DNA of 15,980 nucleotides from Actinomortierella ambigua (GCA_016098155.1 JAAAJB010000552.1:7251-23230), one strand, 5' to 3'; numbered from the stretch's first letter, positions 1 through 9,307 are shown. Notes: generated by a model not told the origin, from the sequence alone. A program made the numbers and translations.

Positions 1-42
<42 letters not shown>

Positions 43-57
43 TCTCTACTATCATAG
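1..57 (+). repeat. CT microsatellite, probable intron 3' end
   Basis: An almost pure CT dinucleotide tract (1-47) runs into ACTATCATAG, which ends in AG at 56-57. A long pyrimidine run followed by an AG is the layout of a 3' splice site, and the reading frame opens directly after it. I read this as the end of an intron of the gene ending at 431. It could also be a simple microsatellite in a 5' flank; the sequence to the left is needed to decide. Confidence 0.5.
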
Positions 58-431
58 CATGCCGACGGTCGCATATGGGAGACAGTGAAGCAACAGCAGA
101 ACCGTCACCATCTACTACAGATACACCGTCTACACCGGAATTGCATGTACAAAAGCGACTGCAACCAAGGCGCAACAACACTGCCCCTGGACTTTCCCTA
201 CCCAAGATGCGGCCACGCTCACTCATCTCGTCGCCATCGTCACCCACAACGGCCACATGGGCATCACTCAAGCTGGAGGGCACATTCCGCAAGGACACGT
301 GGGCAAGCCCATTGCCACCACTGCTAGCGACACTGTCGACAGCCACCTCTCCCCGCCTCGGGCCATCGGCGGCAGCGGCAGCCGCCAACAGTGCCTGGAA
401 CGAGTTTAAGCGCGTGGTGGTCAAGCACTAG
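58..431 (+). CDS. Probable terminal exon of an unidentified gene (partial)
   Basis: An open frame runs from the putative splice acceptor at 57 to a TAG stop at 429-431. The frame has no stop upstream either, so the ATG at 75 is probably internal. The visible protein is about 123 residues, rich in Ser, Thr, Pro and Ala, with an alanine run (about residue 95 counted from the ATG at 75) and a basic end (WNEFKRVVVKH). The segment SLKLEGTFRKDTWASPLP suggests a short ordered piece. I recognise no family. Two other frames are also open here, and this one was chosen because it continues through the acceptor and ends with a sensible-looking C terminus. It could be a disordered C-terminal tail of a signalling protein; function unknown. 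Confidence 0.45.
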
Positions 432-948
432 GGGAATAATCCCCCTTTCCTTCCCAAACGAGAAAAGACGACGTACGACGACACAGTTTGAGTGCACTGC
501 ACCACCACCGTGTCTGTCGCCCATCCCCCCCCCCCGTCCCACACAATATCATCCTAATATTATTATTATATAGCACAACATAGATAGACTTATGATAGAC
601 CAACCCAATTGTACACCTCCAAATGCATACCCAAATTCTGCTCCCCCTGCTGTCCACATCCCACAAGTTTGAACCTAAAAAGAAAAAAAGAAAAAGGGAA
701 AGGCTGCTGCTTGTATGTGTGCTCTTCGCCATCTTTCATCTCTTTCGTTTTCTTCCTATTCTTCCGGATCGTCCTTTTCCATCCTCACACATTCTTCATC
801 TCGTTCGTACTTCTCTCCCCCTTCCATCTTTCTCTCCTTCTCTCTCTTCCACAAACATTCCTCTCTGTCTGTCTCTCTCTCTCTCTTCTCTCTCTTTCCC
901 ACAAAATACAGTCAGTCGCCTCACACCCTCCCTCCCTACTAACACGAC
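432..948 (+). promoter_or_regulatory. Intergenic: 3' flank of first gene and 5' region of the TBC gene
   Basis: There is no convincing gene here. The left part is the 3' flank of the preceding exon, with an 11-base C run at 525-535 and an AT-rich patch (ATATTATTATTATATAG) around 555-573. A purine-rich stretch lies at 676-702. From about 725 to 945 the top strand becomes strongly pyrimidine-rich (CTCTCTGTCTGTCTCTCTCT around 860-895), as is common in fungal core promoters and 5' UTRs. The start codon at 949 follows. No clear TATA box or poly(A) signal could be fixed. The short overlapping frames within the CT-rich part are compositional. Confidence 0.5.
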
Positions 949-3900
949 ATGATGGCCAATGGTCCTGGTCGTCGCGATTCGACGGCCTCTATGCCTGATG
1001 AGGATGAAAAGGACTTTTATGATCCCATCGACACCTATGGCTCTGACCACGACAGCGACCGTCGCCACTCTGTCTCCAAGACAGCCGACCATCATCCTTC
1101 CTCACCCGTTGCGACACGAGCGAATCCAGAGTTCAATGACGGCCCAGATGATGACCAGCCTGTTCAGCAACAGCAGCAGAGCGAGGGCATCTCGCGTCGC
1201 TCTTGGGAGGAGTATGACAGCGAGGAGGAGGAGGACCAATACCCCGTCGATGCTTATGACTATGGCCCCGAGGACGACGACTACGAGTCGGACGAATACG
1301 AGGAGCGCCCAAGTCGGAGAGTAAGCCAGGCGGCTGCAAAGGACGATGCAGCATCAAGTACTCCCCAGCAGCAGCAACAGCCTCCTCTCTCGCCAGTGTC
1401 GCCCAGAGATGTGCCTTCTCTCTTGTCTCAGGAACAACAACAACAACAACAACGTCCCCTGTCTTCTTCTTCCTCCTCCTCCCTGGCTCAGGAACAGGCC
1501 TATTTTCAGGAACAATCTCAGCAGCAGCAGCAGCAAGACACCCACCACCACCACCCGAGCACCCATGAAGAGCAATACCCCAACGAGCCCTCTCCTCGTT
1601 CGTCCATTTCCTCCATATCCTCCGATAGCGCGAGCGCTGCTGCTCCAGCATCCCATGCAGCAGCTGCACCTGCACTTGCCGCCACCCCCATCACACATGC
1701 ACAAGCTGAGCCCCCGAGTCAGGAGCCAAAAGAACAAAAGTCGCACCGGCATAGCTACTACGAGGAGTCGAGCGAGGACGAACAAGGCGCATACCAGTAC
1801 GGCACCTACGATGACAACGACGCCAACGACGCCAACGACAACGATGGCGATGACGGCCACAACAGAAAGAGCGTCACTCGCAGCAAGTACAGTGACGATT
1901 CGGAAAGCGAGAGAGAACAAGAAGTGAGCCGTCCTGCCACCTACGATGATGGATATATTGGACGCGAGAGCGCGCGCCAGTCTCAATTGAGCACTTTGAA
2001 TGCGAACAACCACCAGCGCGCCTCCCTGTCCTCCCAACGGTCTTCCATGAGCCATACCAAGCACCACTCGTTTGGGCGTGACAAGCGAGCCGAGCAGCAG
2101 CACGATGTCTCCGAATCCGAGTCTGAATCCGAGTCCGAGTCAGATAGCGAAGTCCAGCGGGCATCGGTCGCAACAACACCTGTGGTCGCCATGGCTGCCG
2201 CTGTTGCTGTTGCTGGTGCCGCTGTTGCTGGTGTCGCTGTTGCCGCAGCTGGATCCAAAGACCCCGAAAGCCCCAAGAGTCCCAAGGTGGCGGCTCCCGT
2301 GGCGCCCCCAGTTCCCTCGCGCTCGCGTCCCACATCCTATGCTACAACATCGTCTAATCCTACTTCTCCGACGGTGAGTCGGGTAGTAGTAGCGAACCCG
2401 GTGGCGGCAGCGTTGCCGCAACCATCAGCACCATCGCCTCCATTCACTTCTGGATCCAGGGACAACGAGCCACCCAAGAGCCCCGTGGAGACGCGTTCTG
2501 TCAAGTCACCAAGGTCGCCCATCTCGCCTCGTACGGCCAACCCACCTTTCCCCTCGCCCATCTCGACCGTGAACGGCCACGAGCAGGCCAAGAAGGTGGC
2601 ACCGTCCCATGCATCCTCTATCTCATCTGTGGACCAGCACTCGAGACTGACGCGCCATTCGAGCGACAGTGACACGTCCGGCACCTCCATTGATCTGCAG
2701 TCTCCGTCGAACGCGCACGGGTCCGGGCTCAACGGGTTTGGTATCCTCAAATCGCCAACGTTCAACCGCACCATGTCCGGCTCCCTGTCGTCGTCGTCGT
2801 TGTCTTCGTCTCCGTCGTCGTCGATGGCCCACTCGAATGGCTTGACGAATGGCCATGCACACCATGGCGACCATCACCACCAGCATCAGGCGAGCCACCA
2901 GCACCAAAAGGGTGCAAGTATGGACAAGCAGCGACCGATTTCCTATGCGACTGTATTTTCGGATGCCGAGCTCAACGACATCTCGCTGGACGAGCCTTTG
3001 TCGTCGCCGTCATCGTCAGCAGCAGCAGCAGCAGCATCAGAGAACAAACGAACCAGTGGCGCCCCAAAGACGCCGAGTACCCCTTCGGCCTTTGGCTTTC
3101 CTTCCAGCTTCTTTGGCGCCAAACCCCATCCCATGGCGCAAGTAGCCGCGCATGCTCCTCACCCTTCTGCTTCTACACCTACGACAGAGACTGCAGCTGC
3201 AGTTGCAGTTACGGCAGCTACACCGGTTCCTACTCAGCACCCCGCCTCTTCTCCTCCTCTCCCACCGATACCCACCTCAACCACGGATCCTCGTGCCAAC
3301 ACGACGGCGCGTAGCACATCCATCAGTACTGTTGGCAGCTCCATCTCGGCCGCGTTTGGTCGCCTGGGCACCTTTGCAGCCGGGACCTCGCTCCTGGGTG
3401 GTGCTGGTGCTGGTAACAACAATAGCACCACTGCTGCCCATCAAAGCAATGGCTCTTCTACAACAGTCGTGGCACCACCTCCGCTGCAGCGTGGCAGCAC
3501 GGCCACGTCGATGAGTTCCGGGATTGATTTGGGGCGGACGTCGAACGTGAGTCCCGAGCGGGCATCGACGTTGTCGACCATGACGAACGACTCGAACATG
3601 GATCTGCTTCTGGCGCGACTGGAGGCCCAGAACGAGATGCTGGAGCAGGACAATAAGCGGCGGTTGGCACTCGAGCATGAGAAGCAGCGGCAGCAGATGG
3701 AGAGGGCGATTGGACATGCCAAGGAGGAGTCGAGCGGCGAGATGATTGACTGGGGTAAGAAGGAAGAAGGAGAAGAAGAAGAGCAAGAGGAAGAAAACAA
3801 CAAGTATGAGTGAGGAAATAACGTCCACATCTAACCCCTCTCTTTCTTTTTCTGATTTAGATTACTGGGGCGCACTGATGAACGACTACAATGGCGTGGT

Positions 3901-5387
3901 GAAACGTAATCCAAAGCAGTTGACCAAGATGATCCAGGCCGGTGTGCCACCAGCCCTGCGTGGCCCTATCTGGCAGCTGCTGGCCAAGTCCAAGGATCCT
4001 CAGCTGGAGGCGTCGTATGCAGAGCTGCTCAAGTCGAGTAGCCCGCACGAGAAGCAGATCCACCGTGACCTGAGCCGTACCTTCCCCAACCACGAATACT
4101 TTCAGGATGCCGAGGGTCCTGGCCAGGAAGCTCTCTTCAACGTCGTCAAGGCCTATAGTCTGTACGACACAGAAGTTGGCTATTGCCAGGGCTTGAGCTT
4201 TGTTGTCGGTCCCTTGTTGTTGAACGTAAGGCAATAGTACCTTGTGGGGGGGGGGAAAGAACAGGAGAAGAATGACATTTTTTGTTTGATGCCTAGTCTG
4301 TCTGATCTGACTTTTCTTATCTATCTATCTATCAATCTCTCCTTATCTCTACAGATGCCAGACGAAGAAGCCTTCTGCGTACTGGCACGGATGATGAGCA
4401 CATATGAGATGCGGGGGCATTACACGCCCGACATGAAGATGCTCCAGCTGCGCCTGTTCCAATACGAGCAGCTGATGGAGGAATGTGTTCCGTTTGTGCA
4501 CCGACACTTCCAGGTCCAGGGGATCAGGTCGACCATGTATGCGTCACAGTGGTTCATGACGCTGTTTGCGTACAAGTTTCCGCTGGACCTGGTGTTCCGG
4601 GTGTTTGATATTGTTTTTGTCGAGGGCGTGGAGGCTCTGCTCCGATTTGCGATTGCGCTGCTCAAGGCGAACCATGATCGCTTGCTCAGCATGGAGTTTG
4701 AGTCGCTGGTCGAGTTTTTGAAGAATGGTCTCTTTGAGACCTACACTGTAAGTTTGATTGATTTTTTTGTGGCATGGGCATATTGCTGACAAACGAGATG
4801 TAGAAACGCTAAAATGCCTTTTTATATTTGTTTCCAAAAAAAAAATGCAGAACGACGCAAGCATGTTCATCCAGGATGCTTACAACGTCAAGGTGACACC
4901 CAAGAAGCTGGCTCAATACGCACAAAAGTACCAGGCAATTCTGCTTCGGCAACAGCAGGAGCAGGCGGCAGAGGAATCGTTTCGGGAACAGAACAAACAG
5001 CTTGTGACACAAGTGAAGACGCTCGAATCATCGTTGTCGACGCTGAACAAGGAGCACGTAGACTTGGCGAAGGAGGTGATTTCAAACAAGCTAGAGATGG
5101 CGCGGCTGCAGGACGATAACGATGGACTGCACCAAAAGGTGGCCGAGCTGACCAAGATTGTCGACGCGCAAGGCAAGGATGTGGAGGAGCGATTCCGCGG
5201 AGAGATTGAGTCTGTGCTGCAGAAGAACATGGAATACCTGCACAAGAACCAGATGCTGGAGGATCAACTCAACGAGCTTGAGAATATGCTGATCGAGACG
5301 AAGATGCGCTATGCAGAGTCGGAGAACGAGAGGGATGCTCTTACTCGCAAGCTGAGTGATCTGCGCAAGGCATTGGGCGTCCAATAG
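949..5387 (+). CDS. GYP5: TBC-domain Rab GTPase-activating protein, GYP5/EVI5-like
   Basis: Exons are 949-3754, 3861-4225, 4355-4747 and 4851-5387, giving 1366 residues. All introns are GT-AG, in phases 1, 0 and 0, and the first join makes MIDW-DYWGALMNDY. Residues 1 to about 880 are disordered and rich in Gln, Ser, Pro, His and acidic residues. A short coiled coil lies at about 885-930. The TBC domain spans about 955-1190, with the catalytic arginine finger in IHRDLSR (Arg1008) and the glutamine finger in YCQG (Gln1045), so it should be active. A coiled coil fills about 1215-1366. TBC proteins speed GTP hydrolysis on Rab GTPases; the GYP5 branch acts on Rabs of Golgi exit and polarised secretion. 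TBC plus C-terminal coiled coil matches GYP5, but the N-terminal half is far longer than in yeast. Translation may start at 949 or at the next ATG (952), which has A at -3 and G at +4. The exact Rab target is unknown. Confidence 0.93.
1368..1550 (+). repeat. CAG/CAA glutamine-coding repeats in TBC exon 1
   Basis: Three glutamine runs are encoded within about 180 bases, near 1368-1382, 1432-1452 and 1519-1536. They mix CAG and CAA and are separated by Pro/Ser-rich text; a four-His run follows the last one. Mixed codons make slippage less likely than in a pure tract. The runs lie in the disordered half of the TBC protein. Confidence 0.85.
3755..3860 (+). other. Intron 1 of the TBC gene, purine-rich 5' half
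   Basis: The donor is GTAAGA and the acceptor is TTCTGATTTAG. The first half is a GAA/GAG-rich purine tract that stays open in the exon frame for 19 codons before a TGA at 3811-3813. The second half is pyrimidine-rich. If unspliced it would append a short acidic tail (KKEEGEEEEQEEENNKYE) and remove the whole TBC domain. Confidence 0.85.
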
Positions 5388-5451
5388 ATGCCGTTGTCGT
5401 CCGACACCCCTGCACCCTGCATATACATACGCACACACTCCTAGACACATT

Positions 5452-5473
5452 CACACACACACACACACACACA
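5452..5473 (+). repeat. CA microsatellite in TBC 3' flank
   Basis: Eleven uninterrupted CA units lie 65 bases after the TBC stop codon, probably in its 3' UTR. This is one of several CA/TG tracts in the window. Confidence 0.9.
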
Positions 5474-5953
5474 TGTACGCAACCTTCATAATTATATCAT
5501 GTTTTTTTACAAGCCGTTTTTTATTTGCATCATAACACCTCCTGGACCCGTCGTTGTCGCTCAAAAACCCTTTAAATGGCCTCCGAGTTCCACCATAGTA
5601 GTCTTTGCACTACTCTGTCCTCATCTATGGATAAAGCTCAGTATAGACAGTACACATCGAGGATCAGAACTGCCCTTCCTTTACTTGCCATCAATCCATC
5701 AGTCCATCAATCATGAGTGGGTGTTGTGCTTTGCTGCGTTTGGGCCCAGGTCTCAAGTCAGGTACACCCCAGATTTCACACGATTGCACTCGCTGGTGTG
5801 TCTCAGATGACTCTGGTAATTGACGCTAGTATCGCAATAATATCCGCCCGTGATCAACGAAACGTATGTGGGGGGGGGGTCCAGACAAGTAGGCTGTCCG
5901 CGTCATACGTTTTTACAAAGAGAGCTAGCTGATTGATAGCTGTGGCGGATAGA

Positions 5954-5971
5954 GGGGGGGGAAGGGCGGGG
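5954..5971 (+). other. Possible G-quadruplex motif
   Basis: Runs of 8, 3 and 4 G are separated by AA and C. Splitting the 8-G run gives four G3 tracts with loops of 1 to 3 bases, which meets the usual quadruplex pattern. The motif lies about 530 bases upstream of the proteinase A start. Folding is not shown. Confidence 0.5.
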
Positions 5972-6465
5972 ACGAGGATGAAGTAATATGGTCAGCGTGT
6001 GCAATAGTGTCATCTCTCTAATATAGAATCCTTCTTAGATAGCGAGCTGGGGATTGTGGCGTGGAGAGAGAGAGAGAGAGGGAGGGCTGAACTTGATTCG
6101 CGTCGTTTGAGGCTGTGTCCCTTCCCCAGGCACCTTACCTCTATGGTCACTCTACCCCCGGCCCCCCCTCTGTGATTTTGTCAAGTGCATGGGTCCGGTA
6201 GGGTGCTAACGACGTGTCCGCGGCTCCAAGTTCTGCCGACGACGCGAGAATGACGGGCGATAGTTTGCCAGTGAGTCTTTCAGCGCGAAGTGGGGGCGAG
6301 AGGGACTGGGTGCAAGGACCCTGTTGAAATAACTGTCGGTCACGGGACTCCTCCGCAATTCCGTCTTACTCTCAAAAAGGGTCGAAACGCTGACCGTTTG
6401 AAACTTTGCAATTCACATTCCATACGCACGAACTTGCTCCCCATCGCCCTCACGCACACCTTACT

Positions 6466-6496
6466 ACACACACACGCACACACACACACACACACA
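6466..6496 (+). repeat. CA tract abutting the proteinase A start codon
   Basis: A CA repeat of 31 bases, broken by a single G, ends two bases before the ATG at 6499. It must be in the 5' UTR if transcription starts upstream of it, and it supplies an unstructured A/C-rich leader favourable for initiation. Confidence 0.9.
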
Positions 6497-6498
6497 TC

Positions 6499-9307
6499 AT
6501 GAAGACTACTCTTGCCCTCGCCGGCCTCCTCTCTCTGGCCGTCGCTTCGCAGGCTGCAGTGACTCGGTACGTGTGGCAATTCCTCCAGTCTCTCCTTCAT
6601 GCATTTGTCTTGGCGTTTCTTTTCCCACACCAACCTCTGTTGCATGTGAATGGGGGGTTCATTCTCTCCCAGCTCCAACAACCAATGCTATGCCTCCCTC
6701 TTCTATTGTTATTGACTGACGCGTTTCCTGGTTGTCCTTTGATTCGCAATGAATGATGATAATCCTATAGCATCGAGCTGAAGAAGCACAACTTGACACC
6801 TGCAGACCAACTCAAGGCTTACTCCGAGGCTGGTTCGTACCTGTCGCAAAAGTACTTTGGCTCGCCAGCGCGCAAGATGCAGCATGACAAGGCCACCGAG
6901 ATCTTTGGCCTGGATGCCAATGGCGGTCAGTCTGTTGGTGTGCCTCTTTCCAACTTTATGAATGCTCAGGTAAGGAAGAAGCAACGTAACCGGACGACCC
7001 ACACACACACACACACACACACACACTCCCTCTCTCTCTCTCCAGGTTTCTTTGTCATCTCTGTTCATGCAGATGCAGGTCTCACGTCTTTTTGCTTGGC
7101 GTTTCGTCGACAAGAATGGATGACGAAAGGAGAAGAGAGAACTTCTCACTGGAGGGTCTCAGCCTCGTCCCCTCCCCTTCCCTCCCCCCCTCCACGCAGC
7201 CGGCCCTGCTTGCAATCCCATCCCCCTTCTCTCTTGAACCAAAATATTGTTACGAGGGGGGAACATATCCTCCTTCCCTTGCAGGCTGTCAGCTCTCGGA
7301 GCACTTGCTTGTCATGGGAACAACTTTTATTGAACCCAAAAACAAGGCTTGGTTGGTAGAGAGAGAGAGAGAGAGCTAGAGAGAGAGGGGAAGAAGGGGA
7401 GCCGACAACACGTATGCAACGCTCCCTCCCCTTCTCCCCCTTCCCCCCTTCCCCCCTTCACCCCCAGTCCACGAGGTCGCGCGTCTTGTACCAAGGTGGT
7501 TTTCCTTTTTGTTGCGAGCAACAAACCCCAGTTGCAGTCGACTACTCGAAGCTGGGGAAGAATGGCTGGGGGGATTTTCTTTTCTTGTCTCATTCCGGGT
7601 CATCCTGGCCCTTTTCTAGACTGGAAAACGCTGCAGGATGGCGCAGGATTGTTATCAAAGCGTCATTTCATTATTATCGATTTGTATAAGAGAGAGAGAG
7701 AAAGCGAGCGAGTGAGTATGAATGGACGTTATGTATATGTGTGTGTGTGTGTGCGAGAATCAATCCACCCATTCGCGGGTAGATTCCCATGATTCTACCC
7801 GATGACTGCTGCACACCACACGGACATCATCCACGCATTGAAAAAAGATAAAGGGGGAGAGTGAAAAAAAAAGGGGAGAGAGAAAAGGTAGCCAACGGGC
7901 AATGACTCGCATGTTCCCACCCCCCTCGTTTGTCGTTTGTGTCGAACCTCCCTCCCATTGGACTCTATCTTCTACATTACTTCATTCCAGGTCTTGGCGA
8001 GATAACCCAACGCCATTCCTCTTCCCCCCTTTCGCACATATTTGAGAGTCGAAGGGGGAGGAGGGCACAGACGAGAGAGGAGAAAAAGGCATTGCGTCAC
8101 TTTGATCCCCTTTCCTCTTATTTTAACCTTGTCTCTAAAACTCTCTCATTCTTTTTTTTTCCTCCTGTACGTGTTGCGTGTATATATTATACATGGGTGC
8201 TTGCTGACGACATAGTACTATGGCGAGATCAGTATCGGCACGCCACCTCAGAAATTCTCGGTCGTCTTTGACACGGGTTCGTCGAACCTGTGGGTGCCGT
8301 CGACCCACTGTAACTCGATTGCTTGTTTCCTGCACCGTCGCTATGACTCGACCAGCTCGTCGACCTTTAAGCAAAACGGTACCGAGTTTGCCATTCAGTA
8401 CGGAAGTGGCAGTCTTGAGGGCATTATCAGCAACGTAAGTGCAATAACTTGTTGTGGACATCATGATGCACCTCACTATGGAAAAGAATGTACGCGACTT
8501 TCTCTATCTATCTATCTATCTATCTATCTCTCATACACTCTCTCTCTTTCTCTCTCCCTCTCCCTCTCTCCAATCAAACAGGATGTCCTGGAGGTGGCTG
8601 GCCTCAAGGTCAAGAACCAAGACTTTGGCGAGTCTGTCAAGGAGCCCGGTCTGGCGTTTGCGTTTGGCAAGTTTGACGGCATCTTTGGACTGGGCTACGA
8701 CACGATTTCGGTCAAGGGTGTCGTGCCACCGTTCTACAGCATGGTCAATGCAGGACTGTTGGATGCTCCACAGATTGGATTCTACCTGTCCAAGACACCG
8801 GGCGATAACGGCGCGGGAGGCGAGATGACCCTGGGTGGCGTGAACAAGGACCGCTTCGAGGGCGAGATCCAATGGCATGACGTTCGTCGCAAGGCCTACT
8901 GGGAGGTAGATCTGGCCAAGATTGCGTTGGGCGACGATGAGGTGGAGCTGAACGGAGGCGCCGTGATTGATACGGGCTCGTCGCTGATTGTGCTGGACTT
9001 GACGATGGCGGAGCTGATCAACAAGGAGATTGGCGCCAAGAAGAACTATGCGGGCCAGTACACGGTCGATTGCTCGGTCGTGCCGACGTTGCCCGACTTT
9101 AAGATCTGGTTGGGCAAGACAAAGTATGTGCTCAAGGGTGAGGACTATATCCTGAATGCTGGCGGCAACTGCGTCAGCGGCTTTATGGGCATGGACTTCC
9201 CCGAGCAGCTCAAGGATCTGTGGATTGTCGGCGACGTCTTCCTGCGCAAGTACTACTCTATCTATGACCTTGGCAAGAACCGTGTTGGCCTTGCTCTTGC
9301 CAAGTAA
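6499..9307 (+). CDS. PEP4: Vacuolar aspartic protease (proteinase A, saccharopepsin-like)
   Basis: Exons 6499-6566, 6771-6969, 8216-8434 and 8582-9307 encode 403 residues, matching the roughly 405 of the family. Residues 1 to about 19 are a signal peptide (MKTTLALAGLLSLAVASQA), followed by a propeptide to about residue 85. The mature enzyme begins near NAQYYGEISIGTPPQ. The catalytic aspartates are Asp108 in FDTGSSNLW and Asp292 in VIDTGSS, where Ser replaces the usual Thr of DTGTS. The flap tyrosine is Tyr151 in YGSGS. Disulphide cysteines are Cys121/Cys126 plus a later pair, and NGT at 143-145 is a likely glycosylation site. The enzyme is an acid endopeptidase of the vacuole that matures itself and other vacuolar hydrolases. 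The ends DVFLRKYYSIYD and GLALAK are typical. The gene converges on the purine permease gene. A secreted pepsin-like paralogue is less likely, given the close fit to the Pep4 propeptide and mature junction. Confidence 0.96.
7423..7466 (-). other. Strong G-quadruplex motif on the minus strand (C-rich on plus)
   Basis: The plus strand has consecutive C runs of 3 to 6 separated by T, TTCT, TT, TT and TTCA, so the minus strand carries at least five G runs of 3 to 6 with loops of 1 to 4 bases. The transcript carries the C-rich version, which also looks like an extended polypyrimidine tract ending in CCCCCAG. Confidence 0.6.
7776..7801 (+). other. Inverted repeat (hairpin) within the long intron
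   Basis: CGGGTAGA (7776-7783) and TCTACCCG (7794-7801) are perfect reverse complements with a 10-base loop. After one mismatch, TC/GA inside the loop could add two further pairs. No U tract or RNA-family box pattern accompanies it. Confidence 0.6.
8503..8577 (+). repeat. CTAT/CT repeats forming the pyrimidine tract of proteinase A intron 3
   Basis: CTAT tetranucleotide units (about 8503-8529) pass into CT repeats and then CCAATCAAACAG, the acceptor of intron 3 (8435-8581). Intron 2 of the TBC gene uses the same CTAT-then-CT design at about 4318-4354. Confidence 0.85.

Larger units (their letters stand above)
5388..6498 (+). promoter_or_regulatory. Intergenic: TBC 3' flank and proteinase A promoter
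   Basis: No supportable gene was found. The first part is the TBC 3' flank, with a CA repeat at 5452-5473 and AT-rich sequence near 5485-5525. Three tandem 8-base units (CCATCAAT, CCATCAGT, CCATCAAT) occupy 5688-5711. G-rich tracts lie at 5871-5879 and 5954-5971, and a GA run at about 6064-6082. The last 300 bases should hold the proteinase A promoter. The strand just before the start codon is CA-rich (6466-6496). No tRNA-like or other RNA gene was seen, and the short open frames here lack protein-like composition. Confidence 0.5.
6970..8215 (+). other. Unusually long intron 2 of the proteinase A gene (1246 bases)
   Basis: The donor GTAAGG follows NAQ and the acceptor GACGACATAG precedes YYGEI; Pep4 relatives have these residues adjacent, so no coding exon is missing. 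The other nine introns mapped in this window are 96 to 339 bases. The intron holds a CA-CT tract with a good acceptor look (7002-7045), a GA run (7358-7388), a C-rich tract (7423-7466), a TG run (7739-7753) and a hairpin (7776-7801). Several short open frames cross it but have simple-sequence composition. No terminal inverted repeats or target duplication were seen. Confidence 0.88.

Noticed and set aside
1133..1675. 180-codon minus-strand frame in the same area
   Set aside because: Compositional shadow of the repetitive plus-strand exon.
1354..2103. 249-codon minus-strand open frame opposite TBC exon 1
   Set aside because: Its leucine and valine runs are the complement of CAG/CAA and other repeats in the coding strand; no recognisable domain.
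5499..5810. 103-codon frame between the TBC and proteinase A genes
   Set aside because: No family resemblance, unfavourable codon use, and start within an AT-rich 3' flank.
6748..6780. ATGATGA near the end of proteinase A intron 1, similar to a snoRNA C box
   Set aside because: No D box at a suitable distance within the intron and no terminal stem, so there is no support for a box C/D RNA.
6793..7359. Reading through from proteinase A exon 2 into the intron as one 188-codon gene
   Set aside because: The exon 2 to exon 3 join gives the conserved NAQYYGEISIG; the read-through part is repeat sequence.
7349..7792. 147-codon plus-strand frame inside the long intron
   Set aside because: It is made of GA, C-rich and TG simple repeats and has no protein-like composition; the flanking exons join without it.
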